Shown: positions 42,585-53,109 of the stretch, piece by piece
Layout: each line of letters begins with the position of its first letter
Position numbering within the stretch: position 1 is the stretch's first letter
Source: Ascaphus truei
Lineage: Eukaryota; Chordata; Amphibia; Anura; Ascaphidae
DNA length: 64,000 bases
Assembly: GCA_036426205.1 (NCBI GenBank)
Contig: CM071568.1
Span: 47,508,483 to 47,572,482 of the forward strand
Direction of reading: 5' to 3'
Notes under the pieces: generated by a model
What the model was told of the DNA's origin: nothing
What the model saw: only the letters and a program-made list of their open reading frames with translations
Databases searched by the model: none
Position numbers and translations under genes: made by a program

Positions 42585-43047
42585 TGTGACAGGGTAAATA
42601 AAAGCCACCAGTTATATGCCTGGAAAACCTATGTCTAGTCTGCAGTGCAGCACTGACTAGGTTAAACTTCAGCTGGGAACCTCAGGAGAATTAGTTGGAT
42701 CCCAGCTGCCTAATCAAGGTGTGTTAAAACCCAGGTTGTAGACACATGGAGCTTGCTGTTGATGAGAGAGGAGTAAGCTGCTAAAGTGATTCCTGAAAAC
42801 AATGTCTGAGTAGCAAAGTAATGAAACTGTGAACTGTCTGTCCCCTGCATAGAAAAAGGGTAGCTGCATATATATATAAACTGTCTGCTAAAGAAAAACT
42901 GTTTTGTTCGGTTTGCTGAAGGAAAAGCCATTTTCATTTGTTGCTGAAAAAGAGCTATTTTTGTTTTGTGTGCTGTACATTTTTCAAGGCAAAATAAAAC
43001 AGCCTTGTCAAGAAACCCACGTGTGTAGTTGCATGTACCCTGCAACA
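42585..43047 (+). repeat. 3' LTR of the Gmr1-like element
   Basis: 463 bp, TGTGACAGGG to CTGCAACA; about 98% identical to the 5' copy. Confidence 0.92.
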
Positions 43048-43052
43048 GTCGT

Positions 43053-44985
43053 ATTCCCCACTTTTTGCAGGAGGATAAGAAAATTGTGATCCTACTTCAT
43101 AGGACACTACCCTGATCAGCTAAGAGTAGAAAAAATGCAGTTAACATTTGGGCCATTGCTTCTTTATTGGCCACCTCACTGTAGAGTCATGTATTGTTCA
43201 AACCTTTACTCTACCTATTTGACTGTCCTTATAAATCCAACTACGTGTATAAATGCTTATACAATTCAACAAGAATTTAAAGAAATAACCATATCTACAA
43301 CTTAAAAATACTTTGGCTTGCAAAAGATAGTATCCAGAAGTACACAATAGAGAGAATTGTTGCAAAGAGCCTACTTAAATTCTTCCATTAGAACGTGATG
43401 AAAGATCTCTCCGTGCTTTAAAATCTTGTTGGCGTGGAGGGGGAGACATACCTGCAGTTCAATCTACCGGTCATTACACTTAAACATGCTTCTAAATAGA
43501 TTATGTTTTGTGTAGCCATATCTTTCGGACATAATTGACTTTATTTGCTAAAATATCTTTGAAGTGTACAGTATCTTCTATTCTTATGAATATGAAATAG
43601 AAAATTATATTTATTAACCGCATGCTGCTTGGACTGCCAGTTTCCAGCAGCACCAGCACCACTAAAAATATCCTTGCTTGGACAAGGGTATTGCTGCCTT
43701 CTTAAATGTGCAACACAATCTCCCTGTGTAACAATGTCAATTACTCAGATATTGCTAATGTTGGGATGTAGCTTGGTGAGGTACTATAGGTATGGTTATG
43801 TTTTGGCCAACATCTGTAGCCAATGAGCCCCTCTTTTGAAGTAAAAAATATTAAACAGTTAATGATATTGAATTGCTTGTTTTATGCAACATGTTACATA
43901 GAATTAAAAAAAACAAAAAAAACCACACAAAACCTGTTAATCATAGCAGGTTGCAGGATTATGATCCATATTACAAAGTAGTCTTCTGCCATAAGACGTC
44001 ATACAGCAATTGGCTTGACTGGCCTGTAAAGTGTTATTCCAGCATTGGAAGGTGCTTTATGGCAGATGACTGCTTCCTAAATATGGTCCTACAGTAGATG
44101 CAGAATTAAATGAAAAAGGGAGGAATTTAAATTATTGTTTTATATTGTACTGTCATACCTTACAAACGACATTATGTAGCTGGTACGAAGTTCAAAAATA
44201 ACTATATAAATATGGTAAGTTTACCAAACTGTGGATTCTGGAAGATTGTAATCACTTCCAGTTGTCCTAAAATCCTGACCAACTTCCACCGAGGCAGGGA
44301 ATTGTCAGGGAAACGTTTCCCATTGGGTAAAAAATGTAGCCACTGCTGGCTTTTTGAACCACAGCTGCCCACTGATCCACCTTCTCAGGAGTTGTGGGAA
44401 CCGCTTTTATGCTCAAAAGAATGCAAGACAGGCTACATCTATAGCCATAAGTATTCTACTAATATGTAAATGGAGTGGTGTTTTTGTAGGTGAAAAGGTG
44501 TCGGAATACAAACGCAAGAAAAATGAATGATCTACATAACAAATAATCCAACTTTAAATAAAAAAAAATAGGGTAGTTACAGCATTTTACAAACCCCCAG
44601 TTAGCATTTCATCCCCATGCCTAGTAATATAATAAACACTATATGAAGTTTCATGCTGATCCCTACAAAGGAGCTGGAACTCAAAACAAAAGGTTCCGGA
44701 ACTCAGTTCCCCAGAGTACACCTAGAAATATAGCCCTGGGTAAACTATAACTGCTTGAAAAATGTACAGTAGAAGTCTCAGTGTTTAATGTAATGGCAAA
44801 TAAATTGGTTAACAGTACCAGAAAAGTAAACCATAGATCATTGGTCACTGTAGGATATCATTTTTGTACTGTATTTAGAATTTTGTATAGAAAAATCCAA
44901 TAGAACTGCAGATATTTTTTACTATTAATTCTATGCCATATCTGCCATGAGCCCTGATTTTTCTGGTACCTAATTTTTCACCCAG
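43053..44985. other. No gene recognised
   Basis: AT-rich sequence downstream of the gypsy element. No exon, domain or clear repeat. Confidence 0.45.
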
Positions 44986-44989
44986 TACA

Positions 44990-45265
44990 ATTTTTTTTAC
45001 AATCTGGAAATCCGTGGATTCCACTATTCATTACCGGATTTAAAAAAAAAAAAGCAAAAGAGAGAAAAAAAAGAGAAAGAGAGATCCTGCGGATTTAATT
45101 TGAGTGTGGATTTTTAACAAACCGACCACAGATTATAAATCCACCATGTGGATTGTCATGACAGGGGGAAATAAAGGGCAGAACGTCCTTTTTGAGATTG
45201 ATCCGCAGACCAAAGGAACCGGTGGATCCAAATCCACCAAACAAATTTGCGAAAATTATTGTGTG
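44990..45265 (-). repeat. Dispersed repeat, GGATTC-rich family
   Basis: In minus orientation it shares TTTGGTGGATTTGGATCCAC, TTCCTTTGGTCTGCGGAT and CAATCTCAAAAAGG blocks with 63050-63265, and a GGAATCCACGGATT block with that family. Purine-rich filler (about 45040-45085) interrupts it. Confidence 0.5.
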
Positions 45266-45519
45266 GAAAGCCAAAAATGATTCTGTTTAGCGTGCATGGC
45301 ATTTTGTCTAGCTGGTTAATAAAGACAATGTTTATGACCGAGCACAGAAACATTAGGAGTGTAGCCAGCATCAAGCAGCTGTAAATGCATATTTGTCTGC
45401 AAAATAGAAAAAACTGATATTGAAACACTAATTAAGGTAAATTTAGCTAATTAAATATACAGCATAATTGTATGGTAATCAGTGAATTGATTGATATAAT
45501 TGTATGTTCATCAGTTGAT

Positions 45520-46600
45520 TGATTGGAACTTGCTCACAGAGGGAAGGATGAGGCTTCTCATATATTACTTAATAGTAAGCTCAACCATATTAACTTTCTA
45601 GAGTTAGTTCTGCTTCTAAACAAATATGATAGAGGACTCCAAGAACATGTAGAGGAAGTAGTATCCATGCATGAGGTTAGGAAATTACACCAAAATACAA
45701 ATCAGGATGGAGGAAGCTTCCCATCAACCTAGTAACAGTCCTCTTCTCTCCCTGTTCGGGGAAATGTCAAGGCCCCTCAAGCCGGTCAGGTCATTATGTC
45801 CAGAGAGGTTATGCCGGACACAAATGTTCAGTATTACCTCTCCTTTTTTATTGGACAGAGTGTCCAAATACAGAACAGTCTGGTTCAATGCTGGACACCT
45901 GGCAACCTTAAGGTCAAAACAAAAATGTTGTCTTTTAGTAGCATTAGTAGCAGTATTGGTTGATGTTTTGATGGTGCTACAAACATGAATGGCTGCTATA
46001 ATGAAGCACAGGCCCAAATAAAAAATGTGTCATGTAATTCTGTGTATACCTGGTGCAATGCTAACATTCTCCATTTGGTCATGGTGGATATAACTCCATT
46101 TGTTAGTCTAGTAAAGACTTTAATTGGGCTTTTACAAAGAACAGCAAGCTTTTTTCAGTCTTCTGAAAGGTTGCCTTTGTGGACAGAACATGTCTCCAAC
46201 CAATATCAAGGGCAGGAAAATCTTTCCAGGCTAAAAAACAATAGGTGACACCCATTGGTGGAGCAAACCCAGGGCATGGAGTAGCATTTGGGTCATCTTG
46301 TGACCAATCTAAAGAACAGTGGAGCTTTATTGCTTGTACACATAATACCTTTCACTGTCGCCAAATTTTGATAGAGTGAGTAATTTGCCTAACTAATTAC
46401 CTTACTATGGTTGAACAAGATTTGAAACACTATTTGTTTGATTTCTTTTCATGCAGATCTTTGAAATTGCGACTTCAGTGTCAGATTATCTGCAGACTAG
46501 CGGTCTGGATATATTGCAGGCATGGCATATGGATGAAATTGCCAAGGATCTGTGTCATACGTTGAAGACTTTAAATTCCAAAATGCATTGATTTATTGAA
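45520..46600 (+). pseudogene. hAT-type transposase pseudogene (DUF4371/ZMYM1-like)
   Basis: Three collinear remnants in different frames. 45535-45720 has Asn-Phe-Leu-Glu-Leu...Leu-Asn-Lys-Tyr-Asp...Leu-Gln-Glu-His. 45985-46248 has Cys-Asn-Ala-Asn-Ile-Leu-His-Leu, then Val-Ser-Leu-Val-Lys, then Gly-Leu-Leu-Gln, then Phe-Phe-Gln-Ser, then a Leu-Ser-Arg-Leu-Lys end, matching the core of hAT proteins with a degraded Cys-His-Leu region. 46457-46592 has Tyr-Leu-Gln-Thr-Ser-Gly-Leu-Asp-Ile-Leu. Between the first two lies inserted sequence. The AG before 46457 mimics a splice acceptor. Confidence 0.65.
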
Positions 46601-46703
46601 TAGTGAAATACAAAGAGTTAACCAGAAAACAGAGACCAGAGGGAAAAAAGGTACCTGCTGATGTAGCCTCAGATGAGCCTATTGAAGACTCTATTGTATA
46701 GAG

Positions 46704-46964
46704 CAAGGGTGCACAAACTTTTTTCTTTGCGTCCCGCTGTCTGCACTCCCCCCCCTGCTCATGACCCCTCTCTTACCTTCTCTCTGGCATCATGTGACGT
46801 TGCGTTGCCATAGTCATCACAAGCCGGCTGAAAGCAGGTAAGAGGTACTTACAGAGGCCTTGCGCGCTCATGCAGCATTTAATTTAATGTTAAATGTTGT
46901 GGTGAGGAGCACCGCCCCCCCCCAAAAAAAAAAACCCCCCCCCCCCCCGGTTTGCACACCCCAG
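46704..46964. mobile_element. hAT-type MITE
   Basis: Termini CAAGGGTGCACAAAC and (reverse complement) CTGGGGTGTGCAAAC; flanks GTATAGAG (46696-46703) and GTGTAGAG (46965-46972) match 7 of 8. The interior ends in poly-A and poly-C runs. A similar end occurs near 62340-62366. Confidence 0.7.
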
Positions 46965-47174
46965 GTGTAGAGTATCAACACTAAGTTTTCAACACATGAA
47001 ATCCTTGTTTGGAATTTAAACTACAGTACCCAAGGTATCTTAGCCAAATTAAGCAGTAAAGTAAAAACAGAAGTCCTGAAAACTGGTTCACATTTGGCTG
47101 AAGTACTGTAGATAATGTTCAGCTTAAAGTAGAACTTTGAAATTATGTGGAAAATGATTAAAAGCTTAAGAATG

Positions 47175-47946
47175 TGTAGCCCTGGTAAGATTATGGGCTA
47201 TATTTCTATCCTCCTCCTGTGCAGTAATCCCTGGTAAGGGCAGGTTGCCATGAGTTATCATGGGTTTCCCCCACTTCAAGCACTTGCCCTGAATGGTGGA
47301 GGTAGGTCACCTGACCCTGTGTCCAATCAAGAGACACAAGGGCGGTGCCTGGTGAAATCATAAAGAGCAGTGCAGTTCCTATTTAGTGACACAAGTAAGA
47401 AGTCCAGTGATTAGTGAGAGTCTAAGAGAGTTAGTTAGCTAGGAGATGAGTAGAGCTGATAGTGAGTTATAGGTGGACCAAATATCTCTTACCCTGCCTA
47501 GGGGGTAAGGGAAGAGCTAGCCCCACTCTGGGTGCTCCTAAGGCCCAGAGTGGAGGCAGGGACATCCTACAGGAGTACAGCTGGCTGCTGTTTCCTATGT
47601 GATACCTGATTGTATGCTGCAAAGAGAGAGAGAAATAAACAGCTGCTGCTATAGAAAAAACCTATTGTGTGAGACTGGAATCTCTCATCCGTGGGAGGGG
47701 ATTCTGCGGTAGGGATTCCACCCCGTATCCCTGGGGCCTACTACAGATGGAGGCACTGCACCATTAGAAGAAGAACGAAGGCATTCACCCCAGAAACCTG
47801 TCCTGTTGTCCCCCCATGTCATCGCGGGCGACTCAGGCCCTCCTGTTGCCAGCAGGTATGCACCACACCGAGACATGTACAGTAGCCAGACCACAGAACA
47901 CCTTAGGGGACCTGATCTGCGATTGGGTGGGGGTCTATGGGTTACA
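47175..47946 (+). mobile_element. Solo LTR, TGTAG/TACA family
   Basis: 772 bp, TGTAGCCCTGG to GGGTTACA, with a perfect 4-bp duplication AATG (47171-47174, 47947-47950). AAATAAACAGC near 47634 is the polyadenylation signal. The U5 motif TGGAGGCACTGCAC is at 47748-47761, followed by the CTCAGGCCCTCCTGTTGCC-AGCAGGTATG block. Confidence 0.9.
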
Positions 47947-48102
47947 AATGCATATTCTTCTCAAACGAGTGTTATTGCAGATGAAACAAATGAGGATGAA
48001 ACAATGACTAGCGTCATATGAAAAATAAAGTGTGTGAAAACTGCCTGACCTGTTGCTACAGGTATTTGGTTTATGATCATAATTTACCTTCTGCTGCATA
48101 TA

Positions 48103-48857
48103 TGTAGCCATGTGTAAAATTGGTGTACATATCTCTTTCATGCTGGCAGTAATCCTGGTAAGTATGCAGGGTTGCCAGTAACAATCATGGAGGTTTGCCC
48201 TCAAACCCTGGTGAGGTGTCATATGTCCCAAAGGAAGTGACACAGAGGGTGTCTGTTTCTGGAGGTGATATAAGACACAGCACTGCCTAAAGTTAGTGGT
48301 TCAGTCCTGTTGGTGTTCTGACTCTGTTCAGGAGAATCATGTGGAGGTCTGCAACAGTGTTGCAATGTCTGATGCAATAGCTGTGAGTCTGGGCAGCTCA
48401 AAGCAGAGAGACAAGCTGGTGAATCTCCCTGAGGGGAGAGGTGGAAAGCAACTCCATTAGGAGAAGGAGGAACCTTCCAGATGGAGTGCAGCAGAGAGAT
48501 GAGCGGCAAAGCTGTTTGCTGCGAGGGGCAGTCTGCCTATACCAACAATAAAAGATGCCCTTGTTCATAAGAACCCCAATGTGTGAGTGTGAAGTTACTC
48601 CACAGCGGAAGGCACCACCAAGAAGGAGTTCCTCATCAGAACCATCTCCTTGCGGACGCAGAGATCCTGATGAGGTGGAGGCGCTGCACTGTATGTAGGT
48701 AGGACTCACGCACACTACCTCAGCTGCCTGTCTGGGTTGACAATCCCCACACAACATCATGCGGGAGACTCAGGAGTCCTGTTGCCAACAGGTGCAGCAC
48801 CAGACACAACCATGTAATGGGGGCTGGTTAGGCCTAAGGTCCAGAAAATCCATTACA
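48103..48857 (+). repeat. 5' LTR with conserved U5 motif
   Basis: 755 bp, TGTAGCCATGTG to CCATTACA. Polyadenylation signal CAATAAAAGATG near 48548. U5 motif TGGAGGCGCTGCAC at 48676-48689, then GGAGACTCAGGAGTCCTGTTG. Confidence 0.85.
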
Positions 48858-48859
48858 TT

Positions 48860-48877
48860 TGGAGGCGCTGCTGAGAG
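48860..48877 (+). promoter_or_regulatory. Primer-binding site, tRNA-Thr-like?
   Basis: TGGAGGCGCTGCTGAGAG begins two bases after the LTR. It resembles the complement of a tRNA-Thr 3' end (about 14 of 18 by memory). The same position in the other copies reads TGGAGGCGCTCC (52905) and TGGAGGCGCTGCTG (minus strand, 58043-58056). Confidence 0.5.
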
Positions 48878-49341
48878 ACCGTCAACAGGACAGGCTTTTG
48901 CTAGGCACACTAGGAAACAGGGAGAGTGTATGCTGCCACTTTGTGCTGTGTTGGGACGGGACCCAGGGGTAGTCAGGGGAGCTGATGGAGTTGTCAGACC
49001 ACAGGGACGACCTGGGAACCTGAGAGGAGTTGGGAGTCTGGAGCCGGGCTATAGCTGTCCTAGTCACCTTGAGGTAGTGATAGTGGTAGGATGCCTAAAG
49101 GGATAGCCTGTTAACGTGGTCAGGAATCCTGGAGAGGGTCTGCGCTAGGCTGACCAAGAGAGGTAGACGCCCAAGTACTGCATGGAAGAGCCAGAGTCCA
49201 TTCCAGACCACTTACCGAAGGGAGCACAGACTGGGAGGAAAGAGACACAGCATACACAGAGAGAGTGAGCCTAGCCTGAGGTAGTACAACACGAGTCAGA
49301 CCTACATTAGGTACACAAGGTGGTGCATCGGGCAATCTTTA

Positions 49342-51507
49342 TTGTATCGGTATGGCAGCTGCCCCGCAGAGAGGAGCTCCATGTACAATAATCACAAATA
49401 CAATACACCTATGGCGACCACAAGAATGGAGGATCCGCGCGGCGCGGAAGGTCCGAGATGGCGGACAGAGGCAGATGGAGGGAGCGCACGTGGCGTGCGT
49501 TCCACTGAAGAGCAAGCGGCAGAAGGGACTTTTGCAAGCATGCTGTGGAGTGGCGCCAAAGCTGTGGCCGCGCCGTTTTGGTCCTGCCTAGGACCGCGGG
49601 GTGCTACCCTGGAGGACAGTATTGAGAACATTGTGATTGTGGGCGGTGGAATTGAAGAATCTGACTGCCAGACGGTGATTCCCATGCAAAGATCTACCTC
49701 AATTGTGATTGTAAACGGCCGGGCAAACCAAGATGGCGGCTCCCGCTTCCCTGGGAGACCGCGTGGGCCGAGTGCAGAGAATTCTGCAAATGCAAAAGTT
49801 GCAGACAGTTTGGCGCCAAAGAGAGAACCCCACCCTGTTGGGGGTAGTGGCGCGAAAGCTGTGGCCGCGCCCTCCAGGACTGTTACAGGCTCAGAGCCAA
49901 TTATGGGCCATAACATGAATCTGTGGGACCCTCCCCAAATATTTACCAGGGGGAGGGGTCTTTATCTCTGCCAAGCGAGACCCGAGTTGTCTGAGGGAGG
50001 AGCTAGATGTGAGCTTCCTGTCCCACAGTTGCGAGGAGCTGGTGAACAGGAGAGACCACTGTGCAAAGTGTCTCCCGTAACCAGCACTACAAAGAGCGAG
50101 ATGGACATTGGGGTATATCCCTATTCATTGCCAGGAGGCTTCCTGGTAGTCAAGGCTGGGGACAAAGAGACATTGCGGTGCCTGTGCATGCAGTGCAGGT
50201 TGCCCGGTGGAGAAGCCAGCACAACGGCTAGGTGCCCCCAATGTGGCATCCACTACCGAGGGGCCGTGCAGCCCTTCGTACCAGGGCAGACCGTGGAGGC
50301 GAAAGCAGACACAGCTAAATTGACAGCTGAAGCCTCCCTCTCGGTCAAAGCAGAACCAGTTGATCCCGGAGAATGGGGATCGCTCCTAATGATCAGAACG
50401 GAGCCTGAAGAGAAAGGGGCCTACAAACGTGGTGAGAACCCGGAACCTCACCATCGGTCCCCAACGGGAGTGCCACTCCCTGAATCGGAGTTCGACTCCT
50501 CGGACGAGGAACAGGCGACTCCGACTACGGTGGTGACGCGCCTACCGGCGGACCACTACAGCGGTGCTGCAAAAGAACCAGCACTTACCTGTGTCGCAGC
50601 GGAGCGGAGTCTCGAGATGCCGAGATCGCCTGTGCGGAGACAACCGGAGCGGCAGAGTCCCACGGCCTTGGTGACTTACAGCGCGGAAGGAGGAGAAGAT
50701 CCCATCCCGAGCCGACGGAGCGGTGAGACACATCCTTACCCTCCACAGGCGCCGGTGGTGGCAACGGCGGAGGAAGGTCTAGCCCAGGCCCGAGCGGAAC
50801 GGAGAGCAGAACCTTCACTTCTGGTGGCGGACGTCGTTCTGGAGGAAGAGGTTCCGGTTGGGGACCCAACGCAAGATGGCGGCGAATCCCGCGAGATCCA
50901 GGACATCATTTCCGATGGGCACAGCGGAGCCGGATGGAAGATGGCGGTGTCCTCGCGACCGAGTAGCTGTACCCGATCGCCTGGATCCGGGAGAAGCTGG
51001 CAGGCCCTGCGGAAGCCTGGGAGCAGCGAGACGGGAGAACCGGAAGGCCAGTCTGATGGCACCGGGCCAGGTAGCAGAGAGATGCGGGTTGTAGCCCCAC
51101 GGATGCCTGCAGTATTTCCCTATGCCCAAACCCCAGCCATAGTTAAAGCCCCTGCCCCCGTCACTTACTCATCTGGGTCCCAGTCGAGCCAAGGGTTGTC
51201 GGGGGAGTCACGGGACACTTCTGATGAAAGGACTGGGGAGAACCTGGACTGGGGTAATTGCTTTACCTCCGATGAGGGATCGGGGAGGGAAGTGATAACA
51301 TATGTGGAGTCTCCGGTGATGAATCCTACTGTGTTTAAGCATGTGGCTAAAGGGAAATTCAAGCGTTATGGTATGCACACTCATTCCAGTGGAAAGTCTG
51401 GGGATTTGGGTAATGTTGCTCCTATTGTGCCGTTGCTCGGGTACAACCCTATGTGCCTCCAGTGTCGGAAAGAGGGGGGCGGGGGAGGGGGGGCGGGGGA
51501 GGGGTAA
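49342..51507 (+). CDS. Long ORF of unknown function, zinc-ribbon-like motif
   Basis: 721 codons, starting at a non-ATG codon; the first ATG is at 49381 and another likely start is the ATG at 50101. I recognise no family. From 50101 the protein reads Met-Asp...Leu-Pro-Gly-Gly-Phe-Leu-Val-Val-Lys, then Cys-Met-Gln-Cys, a Pro-Gly-Gly, then Cys-Pro-Gln-Cys: two CxxC pairs about 13 residues apart. The same arrangement occurs in the minus-strand element at 56624-57043. The rest is Pro/Ser/Glu-rich and low in hydrophobic residues, with an acidic Ser/Asp patch and a Gly-rich C-terminus. The N-terminal third repeats Ser-Gly-Ala-Lys-Ala-Val-Ala-Ala-Pro twice. It is GC-rich compared with the flanks. It may act as Gag or as an accessory DNA/RNA-binding protein; this is not established. 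Confidence 0.55.
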   Translation: MYRYGSCPAERSSMYNNHKYNTPMATTRMEDPRGAEGPRWRTEADGGSARGVRSTEEQAAEGTFASMLWSGAKAVAAPFWSCLGPRGATLEDSIENIVIVGGGIEESDCQTVIPMQRSTSIVIVNGRANQDGGSRFPGRPRGPSAENSANAKVADSLAPKREPHPVGGSGAKAVAAPSRTVTGSEPIMGHNMNLWDPPQIFTRGRGLYLCQARPELSEGGARCELPVPQLRGAGEQERPLCKVSPVTSTTKSEMDIGVYPYSLPGGFLVVKAGDKETLRCLCMQCRLPGGEASTTARCPQCGIHYRGAVQPFVPGQTVEAKADTAKLTAEASLSVKAEPVDPGEWGSLLMIRTEPEEKGAYKRGENPEPHHRSPTGVPLPESEFDSSDEEQATPTTVVTRLPADHYSGAAKEPALTCVAAERSLEMPRSPVRRQPERQSPTALVTYSAEGGEDPIPSRRSGETHPYPPQAPVVATAEEGLAQARAERRAEPSLLVADVVLEEEVPVGDPTQDGGESREIQDIISDGHSGAGWKMAVSSRPSSCTRSPGSGRSWQALRKPGSSETGEPEGQSDGTGPGSREMRVVAPRMPAVFPYAQTPAIVKAPAPVTYSSGSQSSQGLSGESRDTSDERTGENLDWGNCFTSDEGSGREVITYVESPVMNPTVFKHVAKGKFKRYGMHTHSSGKSGDLGNVAPIVPLLGYNPMCLQCRKEGGGGGGAGEG

Positions 51508-51609
51508 CAAAGGGCCCCTCAAGAAAGAAAAAGGCATGGGTAAATGCCCTGCATAGATAATAGATGAGTACTGCACCACTAGGTGAGTTGGGGTTTGGGT
51601 ACGTAGGTC

Positions 51610-52198
51610 TCTTTGGTTTGGCCCCTTTTGTACTACTAGTATCTGGAGAGCAATGTTTGTTTCGATTAGTGTTTACATATAAATATATTACTTTATTCAC
51701 AAACTCTGCATTTGGAAAAACCCTCCTCCTGAAATCCTATTTCCCAGACTCTATTTGTTAACATAAAAACCTTACAATATTCGAATGATGAATTATATGC
51801 GATGAGTTGATGAGACAACAAAGTGAATTCTCCAGCTTGTCCCAAAAATGTCACTTATGTGTGATGTTTGCTTTTTCCAGGGTTGAGAAGGGATGCAATG
51901 TTGATAAAAGTAATTTTACAAGTATTCTTCTGGATAGTAAGCTTTGAAAACAAAGGCAGGATTTAGACTCGGTTGGTCAGGCCTCAAAGTGCTGTGGACA
52001 TGAATCACTAATTTCACAGGTATGTATTTAGTGCCACTTCTAAAAGAACATACTGTACTGTGTGCCTATTTGCATAGCCCTATAAATCCAAAATATGCTC
52101 AAAGCCACTTAGAATTGTAACAGCTAAGTAGTGTTTATAAACAGCAAAGTTTCATCCAGTTACAGAAATTAGAGCAGTACAAGTATGACATGTACAAT
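51610..52198. other. No feature recognised
   Basis: AT-rich sequence between the truncated element and the next LTR. Confidence 0.45.
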
Positions 52199-52202
52199 AG
52201 TG

Positions 52203-53105
52203 TGTAGCCATGTATCCTCTTGGCTACTAATCTGCCCTACCTACACATAAACCCTGGTGCCAGCGCAGGCAGTGTTAGGGCTAAATCTATGCCCTTGCTG
52301 CTGCAGCAGTAAACAACTCCCTTGAGTGACAGGGGGGTGGGCCTAAGGCCTGTGTACTGCCCTATCAGGGTCTCAGACCTATGACCCCCCTTCCCCCCCG
52401 GGTACAAAAGGGACTGCAGATCCAAATGTAGTTGTTGTTGGAAGTGTGGAGACAGGACTCGGGCCACCTTCATTCTCTGCCTTCAGAGGAGTGGGATACT
52501 ACCCCTTTCTTCACCAGGGTGTAAGGGAGCAAAGGATAGACCTTTGGGGCCTCAAGCCTCGGGGGTGGATTCCAGGGACCAGAGAGAGAGAAAAGAGTGT
52601 ACATGTTGGTATGCTGTATGAAGAATAAATAACCTTTGTTTTATACTCTTGCCTGAGACTGCAGTTTATCAGGTGGACTGCAAGAGGGTTTTCCTACAGG
52701 AACTGCACCCAGCCCTGCTGGGTCCTGCTGGTAATGAAGGCGCTGCACCCATGAAGAACTGAGAAAATCCCTAGAGTCTGTCCTGTTCATCCCCAAATAA
52801 CACCGGTGGACACTCAGTATCCTGTAAGCCTAGCAGGTGAGCAGCACAACAACACCAGGTAAAAGTGAAATCTCTCAGAGGATGGGGGAACAACTGCTAC
52901 ATTTGGAGGCGCTCCAGAGATATCCTATCAGGACACGCTTTTATAGTAAGAGAAAGGAGGTACGCTCCTGTTATGTATGAGATGGGGGGGCAGAGACCAA
53001 CTTCCCCCCCAGTGGAACCTGTGCTGCTCCCTATTGTGTGCTAGTGCATGCCATCTGACTAATGTGTAGGGCGCCTGGATGGGGTGTTTTGGGATCCTGG
53101 GGACC
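52203..53105 (+). mobile_element. LTR plus leader, truncated element
   Basis: The LTR 52203-52902 (TGTAGCCATGTA to CTGCTACA) has AAGAATAAATAACC near 52621 and the U5 motif TGAAGGCGCTGCAC at 52735-52748. A primer-site-like TGGAGGCGCTCC follows at 52905. About 200 bp of leader follow, before Penelope-like sequence takes over near 53110. The internal region is lost. Confidence 0.75.
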
Positions 53106-53109
53106 CAGA

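Larger units (their letters stand above)
37668..43047 (+). mobile_element. Gmr1-like Ty3/gypsy LTR retrotransposon
   Basis: A full-length 5.38-kb element flanked by a 5-bp duplication GTCGT (37663-37667, 43048-43052). Order: 5' LTR, tRNA-Leu-like primer site, Gag with a SCAN-like domain, CCHC knuckle, protease, integrase, reverse transcriptase, RNase H, polypurine tract, 3' LTR. Integrase ahead of RT is the hallmark of the Gmr1 lineage and unlike other Ty3/gypsy elements. The LTRs differ at about nine positions plus one 2-bp indel (roughly 2%), so the insertion is recent. Two stops, two frameshifts and a changed integrase residue make it inactive. Confidence 0.93.
48103..51600 (+). mobile_element. 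LTR element with novel ORF, 3'-truncated
   Basis: The 5' LTR (48103-48857) is followed directly by TTTGGAGGCGCTGC, an untranslated leader of about 480 bp and one long ORF (49342-51507). No protease, RT, RNase H, integrase or envelope signature is visible, and no 3' LTR of the same subfamily follows; the LTR at 52203 is too different. I infer a non-autonomous LTR element, truncated at its 3' end. The minus-strand element at 54760-58815 is its closest relative here. Confidence 0.7.

Noticed and set aside
46457..46592. Apparent exon with acceptor and stop codon
   Set aside because: The peptide resembles the C-terminal part of hAT-type proteins and lines up with other hAT remnants upstream.
49392..49916. 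174-residue antisense ORF
   Set aside because: Shadow of the long plus-strand ORF in GC-rich sequence.
48103..52902. LTRs at 48103 and 52203 as the two ends of one element
   Set aside because: They share only the family blocks and are too divergent to be the pair from one insertion.
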